From Dehalococcoidia bacterium (GTDB taxonomy: Bacteria > Chloroflexota > Dehalococcoidia > GIF9 > UBA5629), in assembly GCA_003484395.1 (NCBI GenBank), contig DNCV01000088.1, positions 1 to 11,465 on the forward strand: a DNA stretch of 11,465 bases, in the 5' to 3' direction. Shown here in pieces: positions 7,060-11,465 of the stretch (position 1 is its first letter; every line of letters begins with the position of its first letter). The position numbers were made by a program, and so were the translations under genes. The notes under the pieces are model-generated. The model made no database searches. It saw only the letters and a program-made list of their open reading frames with translations, and had not been told where the DNA came from.

Positions 7060-7089
7060 ATTATACTGTGTACCTGGGTATTGAGGCAA
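7060..7089 (-). promoter_or_regulatory. Promoter for the DUF89 gene
   Basis: On the - strand a perfect TATAAT (7060-7065) is preceded by TTGCCT (7084-7089, 4 of 6 matches) with an 18-bp spacer. The start would fall near 7053, giving a leader of about 57 nt before the ATG at 6996. The gap between the two divergent genes is 165 nt and holds this and the + strand promoter; I see nothing else in it. Confidence 0.6.
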
Positions 7090-7102
7090 AAGCATTGAAT
7101 CA

Positions 7103-7131
7103 TTGACAGAGCATATATCGATCACTACAAT
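7103..7131 (+). promoter_or_regulatory. Strong sigma70-type promoter for the zinc-ribbon/lemA/htpX genes
   Basis: A perfect TTGACA (7103-7108), an exact 17-bp spacer and TACAAT (7126-7131, 5 of 6 matches) form a near-consensus promoter. Transcription should begin near 7138, about 24 nt before the ATG at 7162. The -35 element is only 13 bp from the -35 of the divergent DUF89 promoter. Confidence 0.78.
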
Positions 7132-7161
7132 TAAGTAAGAGTTTCGGGAAGCTATATATTT

Positions 7162-7566
7162 ATGAAATGTCCAGCGTGTCATCATAGCATGATTGTTATC
7201 GAGTACGATAAAATCGAACTTGACTATTGCACTGAATGTTCGGGCATCTGGTTTGATGCAGGCGAAATCGAGCTGCTCCTGGATACAACAAACCTGGATG
7301 TTATTAATCAGTCATTGCAATCTCCGGAAGCAAGGACAGCAGAGAAAGAGAGAAGGTGTCCAACCTGCGGAAAGAAAATGGAAAAAAGAAAGCTGGGAGA
7401 ATCATCACCCGTTTTACTGGACGTCTGTCCGAATGGCGGTGGACTCTGGTTTGACAGCGGAGAGATAAACCAGTTTGTCCAACAGCTTCCGGAAAAGGAT
7501 TCAGGCGCTATTTCGAATCGTATACTATCATTTATCCAAAATGTCGTTAAACCAGCCAATCAGTAA
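7162..7566 (+). CDS. Double TFIIB-type zinc-ribbon protein (COG3809-like)
   Basis: This 134-residue soluble protein has two tandem zinc ribbons. The first uses C3, C6, C23 and C26 and ends in the family signature GIWFDAGE (28-35). The second has C66, C69 and C89 followed by CPNGGGLWFDSGE, where the usual fourth ligand (Cys, or His in a CPxGHG variant) is replaced by glycine. A short C-terminal tail rich in charged and polar residues follows. Members of this family are small zinc-binding proteins of unknown function. The gene is first after a strong promoter and 72 nt before lemA, so it probably belongs to the same transcript as lemA and htpX. Function is not known. Confidence 0.88.
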   Translation: MKCPACHHSMIVIEYDKIELDYCTECSGIWFDAGEIELLLDTTNLDVINQSLQSPEARTAEKERRCPTCGKKMEKRKLGESSPVLLDVCPNGGGLWFDSGEINQFVQQLPEKDSGAISNRILSFIQNVVKPANQ

Positions 7567-7638
7567 TGCTATATTTTACATCTATGAATAAGACATTGAT
7601 GTGATGAAAATCGAATAATTAAGGAGGGTATCCTGAAC

Positions 7639-8214
7639 ATGGATATCGGTATCGTTATCATCGTTATTGTCATTGCAGTTGTTCTGATCTTGATTTTTGC
7701 TTTCGTGGGCATCTATAACGGCCTGGTGAAATTACGTAACCAGGTCAAAAATGCCTGGGCGCAGATCGATGTACAGTTGAAACGGCGATTCGATCTAATC
7801 CCCAACCTTGTTGAAACCGTCAAAGGCTACATGAAGCACGAGCGTGACACTCTCGAAGCCGTAACCAGGGCTCGCACCAGTGTACAAACGGTAGCGAATG
7901 CCGGCGTTGGCGAGCGATCAAAGGCGGAAGGAGAATTGGGGATGGCACTCGGCAGGTTGTTTGCCGTTGCTGAGCAATATCCTGATCTGAAAGCAAATCA
8001 GAATTTCCTTGCACTGCAGGAAGAATTAACTTCAACCGAAAACAAGATAAGTTTTGCACGTCAGTATTATAACGATTCCGTGCTGACATATAACAACAAG
8101 ACGCAAATGTTTCCGTCAAACATAATTGCAATGATGACCGGATTCAAAGCCGGAGAATTCTTTGAGGTTACCGTTCCTGCAGAGAAGGAAGCTCCCAAGG
8201 TCAGTTTTAGCTAA
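7639..8214 (+). CDS. lemA: LemA family membrane protein
   Basis: This 191-residue protein begins with a single membrane helix (about residues 4-24) and a short outer stretch, followed by the conserved LemA core: YNGLVKLRNQVKNAWAQIDV (26-45) and RRFDLIPNLVETVKGYM (49-65). The rest is a helical bundle in the family's usual length range. LemA proteins are N-terminally anchored, of unclear biochemical role, and very often encoded next to M48 proteases. Here the HtpX-like gene starts 15 nt after the stop. The ATG follows a strong AAGGAGG at 7621-7627 with 11-nt spacing. Confidence 0.95.
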   Translation: MDIGIVIIVIVIAVVLILIFAFVGIYNGLVKLRNQVKNAWAQIDVQLKRRFDLIPNLVETVKGYMKHERDTLEAVTRARTSVQTVANAGVGERSKAEGELGMALGRLFAVAEQYPDLKANQNFLALQEELTSTENKISFARQYYNDSVLTYNNKTQMFPSNIIAMMTGFKAGEFFEVTVPAEKEAPKVSFS

Positions 8215-8229
8215 TATAGCATTATCAAT

Positions 8230-9444
8230 ATGTGGGAACAGATAAGTTCTAATCGAACCAGATCTATTGTGCTGGTTATCATAATGGGGCTCCTTTTGCT
8301 TCTGCTCGGATATTTTCTGGGTATTGCCTTCTTTGACAGCGGCATACTCGGACTTATCCTTGCTATCGTTGTCTGGATAATAATGAATCTCATCGCTTAT
8401 TTCCAGGGGGACAACATCCTTCTGGGTATGGCAAAAGCACGAAAAATAGAGAAGGAGGACTATCCCCGTCTCTATAACATCGTTGAAGAGATGAAGCTCG
8501 CTTCAGGACTGGAGCATATGCCGACTATCTATATCATTGATGATCCGGCATCGAATGCCTTCGCCACCGGACGCGATCCGAAGCAGGCATCCGTCGCCGT
8601 TACCACCGGATTGCTTCAGGTTCTTAATCGTGATGAGCTGCAGGGTGTTATCGGCCATGAGCTGTCGCATGTTAAAAATCGCGATGTTCTGCTCATGGCT
8701 ATGTGCAGTATACTGCTGGGAACGATCGTCATCATCGCCTACTATGCGTCAAGATTCCTGATATTCGGCGGTGTCGGAAACAGGCGTAGATCTTCATCGG
8801 GCGGCGGCTCGGCACAGCTTATCATTCTCATTATCGGACTTGTCTTCATGATCCTTGCCCCGATCGCTGCGCAATTCATTTACTTCGCCATATCCAGAAA
8901 ACGTGAGTATCTTGCTGACGCATCGTCTGCGCTTTATACTCGTTATCCTGAGGGACTCGCTTCAGCATTGGAAAAGATTGCTTCATCGACAAACCAATTG
9001 AAATCTGCAAACAATGCAACGGCGCCGATGTATATCATCAATCCGTTTCGAAAACAGGGACTGAGAGCCAGTGATCTCACCAGTACACACCCCCCGATCT
9101 CAGAACGAATTCGAATACTGCGATCGATGGCAGGAGGAGCTTCATACAAGGATTACAATCAAGCCTATCAGCAAATCCATAAAGGCAGTAATGTTATGCC
9201 GCCAAGTGCTCTCGGTCTCACCGAACCGGTCCCTCTGCGATCCGCGCAAACAGGAACAGCACAGGCAGGGGGAGCTTATGAATCAGGCAGAAGAGAACGT
9301 GCTCGCGAGATTAATGATCTCCTGTGGAAGAAGGACAACTACATAATGCTTGATTGTTCATGCGGTACACGACTAAAGATACCGCCTGAATTCAAGAATG
9401 CAATAGTCCGTTGCCCACATTGCGGAAAAGTGCATCAGGTTTAG
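8230..9444 (+). CDS. htpX: HtpX-like M48 membrane metalloprotease with C-terminal zinc ribbon
   Basis: This 404-residue protease has two N-terminal membrane helices (about 12-32 and 38-58), the catalytic HExxH at 143-147 (H143, E144, H147) in VIGHELSHVKNRD, two more membrane helices (about 153-178 and 196-220) joined by an Arg/Ser/Gly-rich loop, and the third zinc ligand E227 in REYLAD. The conserved STHPPISERI lies at 285-294. HtpX enzymes cut damaged or misfolded membrane proteins. Unlike the roughly 290-300 residue classical form, it carries an extra 100 residues: a linker with no recognised fold, then a zinc ribbon with C376, C378, C395 and C398 (CSC...CPHC). No Shine-Dalgarno is visible before the ATG, consistent with coupling to lemA. 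Confidence 0.94.
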   Translation: MWEQISSNRTRSIVLVIIMGLLLLLLGYFLGIAFFDSGILGLILAIVVWIIMNLIAYFQGDNILLGMAKARKIEKEDYPRLYNIVEEMKLASGLEHMPTIYIIDDPASNAFATGRDPKQASVAVTTGLLQVLNRDELQGVIGHELSHVKNRDVLLMAMCSILLGTIVIIAYYASRFLIFGGVGNRRRSSSGGGSAQLIILIIGLVFMILAPIAAQFIYFAISRKREYLADASSALYTRYPEGLASALEKIASSTNQLKSANNATAPMYIINPFRKQGLRASDLTSTHPPISERIRILRSMAGGASYKDYNQAYQQIHKGSNVMPPSALGLTEPVPLRSAQTGTAQAGGAYESGRRERAREINDLLWKKDNYIMLDCSCGTRLKIPPEFKNAIVRCPHCGKVHQV

Positions 9445-9460
9445 ACGCAAAATTGAATCC

Positions 9461-10258
9461 ATGAAGAAAATGGCCATGGTAAACATTATTGATACACATG
9501 CTCATCTCGATGAAATCGACAATCAGGATGATGTTATCAGTCAATCCGTACAAGCAGGAGTTAAAGCCATCATCGCGGTTGGACAAGATCATACATCCAA
9601 TCTAAAAATCCTGTCCTTATCAGGGAAGTTCCCTTCTATTGTCTATGCTGCCCTGGGTTTACATCCATATCATATAGGCCGAATGGATACTGCACAAATA
9701 ACCGATACCATACGATTTATCGACGAGAATGCATCGGACATCGTCGCAATCGGTGAAATCGGCATGGATTATGACAAACGCGTACTTAAAATCTCGTCAA
9801 AAGAAATGCAGAGAGATATATTCGTGCAACTACTCGACATCGCTAAAAAGAGAGAGAAGCCCGTACTGATACACAGCCGGTATGCCTGGAAGGATTGTTT
9901 TGATATAGTCAGAGCCGCAGGCATTGAAAAAGCTGTATTCCACTGGTTCACCGGTTTCTCCAGTGTCCTCAGGGATATTATTGCCGCAGGCTACTGTATT
10001 TCAGCAACACCGGCCGCTGAATATCACAGTGAGCACCGGCGTGCAATAAAAGAGACACCACTTACACAGCTAATGCTGGAAACAGACAGCCCTGTGCCGT
10101 ATGGAAGGGAGAATAGATATATATCAGAACCGAAAGATACAATCAGAAGCCTCCGAGCTGTTGCAGCGATCAAAAATGAGGATGAATCCAATGTCGCTGC
10201 TATAACGTTGCAGACAACAAATCGATTTTTCGGTCTGACAACTGGAATTGCCCGATAA
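9461..10258 (+). CDS. TatD-family metal-dependent hydrolase
   Basis: This 265-residue protein has the full TatD metal-site set: DTHAHLD with H13 and H15, E99 in AIGEIGMDYD, H138 in VLIHSR, H161 in VFHWFTG and D209 in LETDSP. LGLHPYHI (66-72) is also typical. TatD proteins are TIM-barrel hydrolases, several with metal-dependent DNase or exonuclease activity; the true substrate here is unknown. The gene starts 16 nt after htpX. The ATG at 9461 has no clear ribosome site; ATGs at 9470 and 9476 are equally possible and closer to the usual family start just before the IDTHAHLD motif. The stop precedes the likely start of the next gene by 16 nt. Confidence 0.93.
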   Translation: MKKMAMVNIIDTHAHLDEIDNQDDVISQSVQAGVKAIIAVGQDHTSNLKILSLSGKFPSIVYAALGLHPYHIGRMDTAQITDTIRFIDENASDIVAIGEIGMDYDKRVLKISSKEMQRDIFVQLLDIAKKREKPVLIHSRYAWKDCFDIVRAAGIEKAVFHWFTGFSSVLRDIIAAGYCISATPAAEYHSEHRRAIKETPLTQLMLETDSPVPYGRENRYISEPKDTIRSLRAVAAIKNEDESNVAAITLQTTNRFFGLTTGIAR

Positions 10259-10274
10259 GGCGAAATCAGATACA

Positions 10275-11324
10275 ATGAGTAAATCAACAGTTATGAAAGC
10301 AATTATCCTGGTCGGCGGTGAAGGAACACGGTTACGCCCCCTGACGTACACTACAGTTAAAGCAATGGTGCCCATCCTCAATAAACCTTTTATTGAGCAT
10401 GTTATCAACTACCTTCGCAGCCATGAAATCACCGAAGTAATATTGGCTATGGGCTATAAACCGGACGTCATCAAAGAGTATTTTAATAATCACCCGATGT
10501 CAACATCGCTCATTTACAGCGTCGAAGAAACTCCCCTGGGAACAGCAGGTGCCGTCAAATATGCCCAGCAGCATATCAATGATACCTTCTTTGTCTTTAA
10601 CGGTGATATTTTCTGTGATGTTAACCTCACGGATATGCTTCGCTTCCATCAGAAACACAGATCAGCGGCAACCATCGCGTTGACACCGGTAGACGACCCG
10701 TCTCAATTCGGCGTTATCGAGACTGACAACAATCAGCGAGTAAAGCGATTTATCGAAAAACCGAAACGTGAAGAAGCGCCGAGCAACATGATCAATGCCG
10801 GGATATATATTCTTGAACCGGAAATATTCGATCGCATTCCTCACGGTGAAAAATGCATGTTTGAACATAACGTCTTCCCCAGCCTGATTGCAGATAATAA
10901 ACCCGTTTTTGGCTACCCTGCAGAGAGCGCATACTGGATTGATGCCGGAACGCCACAAAAGTATATGCAGTTGAACTTTGATTTACTGAACAACAAAAGC
11001 TCACAAATATATTCCAGAAAGAGTGAAATTATCACAGGCGACAATACAGGTATCCATCAAACGGCACGTATGTTCCCGCCTGTTCTCATCGAACGCAAAT
11101 GCATGATTGACGAAGATGTACACATCGTTGGTCCGGCAATTCTGGGAGAGGGATGTAAGATAGGGAAAGGTGCCATAATTGAAAATTCAATTCTCTGGGA
11201 AAACGTTGAAATTGGTCAAAAAGCAACGGTAAAAAACAGTATACTTGGGACTAATAACGTAATTCGAGATCATGAGACTATTGATAGACAGGTAATCGGC
11301 AGTGATACTAAGAAAAACACATGA
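10275..11324 (+). CDS. NDP-sugar pyrophosphorylase (mannose-1-phosphate guanylyltransferase-like)
   Basis: From the ATG at 10275 this is a 349-residue nucleotidyltransferase. The catalytic domain shows the glycine-rich loop LVGGEGTRLRP (12-22), K29, the metal-binding aspartate D111 in FNGDIFCD, FIEKP (159-163), NAGIYIL (174-180) and YWIDAGTP (220-227). From about residue 265 a left-handed beta-helix of hexapeptide repeats follows (GPAILGEGCKIGKGAIIENS). The enzyme joins a sugar 1-phosphate to NTP to give an NDP-sugar for glycan synthesis. The overall shape is closest to GDP-mannose pyrophosphorylases, but the nucleotide and sugar cannot be fixed from sequence. Other starts are TTG at 10248, overlapping tatD by 11 nt, and ATG at 10293, which fits the family start MKAIILVGG. 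Confidence 0.9.
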   Translation: MSKSTVMKAIILVGGEGTRLRPLTYTTVKAMVPILNKPFIEHVINYLRSHEITEVILAMGYKPDVIKEYFNNHPMSTSLIYSVEETPLGTAGAVKYAQQHINDTFFVFNGDIFCDVNLTDMLRFHQKHRSAATIALTPVDDPSQFGVIETDNNQRVKRFIEKPKREEAPSNMINAGIYILEPEIFDRIPHGEKCMFEHNVFPSLIADNKPVFGYPAESAYWIDAGTPQKYMQLNFDLLNNKSSQIYSRKSEIITGDNTGIHQTARMFPPVLIERKCMIDEDVHIVGPAILGEGCKIGKGAIIENSILWENVEIGQKATVKNSILGTNNVIRDHETIDRQVIGSDTKKNT

Positions 11325-11346
11325 AAATACATGCAACAATAATTTC

Positions 11347-11352
11347 AGGAGG
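11347..11352 (+). promoter_or_regulatory. Ribosome binding site of the thioredoxin gene
   Basis: AGGAGG lies 9 nt before the ATG at 11362. The 37-nt gap after the pyrophosphorylase holds no clear terminator, so thioredoxin may be on the same transcript. Confidence 0.8.
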
Positions 11353-11361
11353 TATTAAAAA

Positions 11362-11465
11362 ATGTCAGACAACGTAAAATCCGTTGATCAAAATAGTTTC
11401 CAAAAGAGCGTTCTGGAATCGCCTATTCCAGTTCTCGTGGATTTTTGGGCACCATGGTGCGGACC
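11362..11465 (+). CDS. trxA: Thioredoxin, N-terminal part (partial)
   Basis: The first 34 codons lie in the window, running off the right edge. The peptide begins MSDNVKSVDQNSF and ends with PVLVDFWAPWCG, the thioredoxin active-site strand just before the second cysteine of the WCGPC motif; the last two bases, CC, fit the Pro codon. Thioredoxins reduce disulfides in cytoplasmic proteins. The start is well fixed by AGGAGG 9 nt upstream. The rest of the protein, including the cis-proline, is outside the window. Confidence 0.93.
   Translation, partial: MSDNVKSVDQNSFQKSVLESPIPVLVDFWAPWCG

Noticed and set aside
7567..7638. Separate promoter for lemA in the 72-nt gap
   Set aside because: TTGATG and TAATTA are present but the spacing is about 14 bp, and the strong promoter at 7103-7131 explains expression better.
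1..11465. CRISPR array, tRNA/rRNA gene, insertion sequence or prophage
   Set aside because: I saw no spaced direct repeats, no cloverleaf, no transposase or integrase, and no terminal inverted repeats.

Overview
The window is a compact, ordinary-looking bacterial chromosomal segment of roughly mid-40s %GC (estimated by eye). It has short intergenic gaps, good Shine-Dalgarno sites on several genes and near-consensus sigma70-type promoters. The dimeric (alpha2) glycyl-tRNA synthetase, a Cache-HAMP-GAF NarL-type kinase, a DUF89/ARMT1-like protein, and a zinc-ribbon/LemA/HtpX cluster would suit an anaerobic Chloroflexota (Dehalococcoidia-like) or another deep-branching anaerobe. That placement is an inference from gene content and has not been tested.

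Layout. (1) 1-237 holds the 3' end of an adenine deaminase gene on the + strand, closed by a bidirectional terminator at 240-267. (2) 303-5003 on the - strand is a run read in the order glyS, hybrid-sensor NarL-type histidine kinase, full-length NarL/FixJ response regulator, receiver-only response regulator. glyS starts at a GTG at 5003, about 100 codons inside the longest open frame. The kinase starts at TTG, and the kinase stop codon overlaps the regulator's ribosome binding site. (3) A divergent promoter region at 5004-5121 also drives a + strand HAD-family hydrolase whose predicted transcript starts almost exactly at its ATG. (4) On the - strand, 5825-6996 carries a DUF89 protein followed by a small remnant of a radical SAM gene whose middle and N-terminus appear deleted. 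(5) A second divergent promoter region at 6997-7161 launches a + strand set: a double TFIIB-type zinc-ribbon protein, LemA, an HtpX-like M48 membrane protease with an added C-terminal zinc ribbon, a TatD-family metal-dependent hydrolase, an NDP-sugar pyrophosphorylase, and the start of thioredoxin, which runs off the window.

How the genes fit together. The kinase and one or both regulators form a two-component system sensing an extracytoplasmic small molecule through a Cache-like domain, with a GAF domain as a second input. LemA and HtpX are a recurrent pair associated with membrane protein quality control, and the zinc-ribbon protein upstream probably belongs with them. The remaining genes are housekeeping.

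I found no mobile element, CRISPR array, RNA gene or clearly novel defence or biosynthetic system. The most interesting points are the radical SAM remnant, the receiver-only regulator beside its full-length relative, the zinc-ribbon-extended HtpX cluster, and the likely leaderless HAD mRNA.
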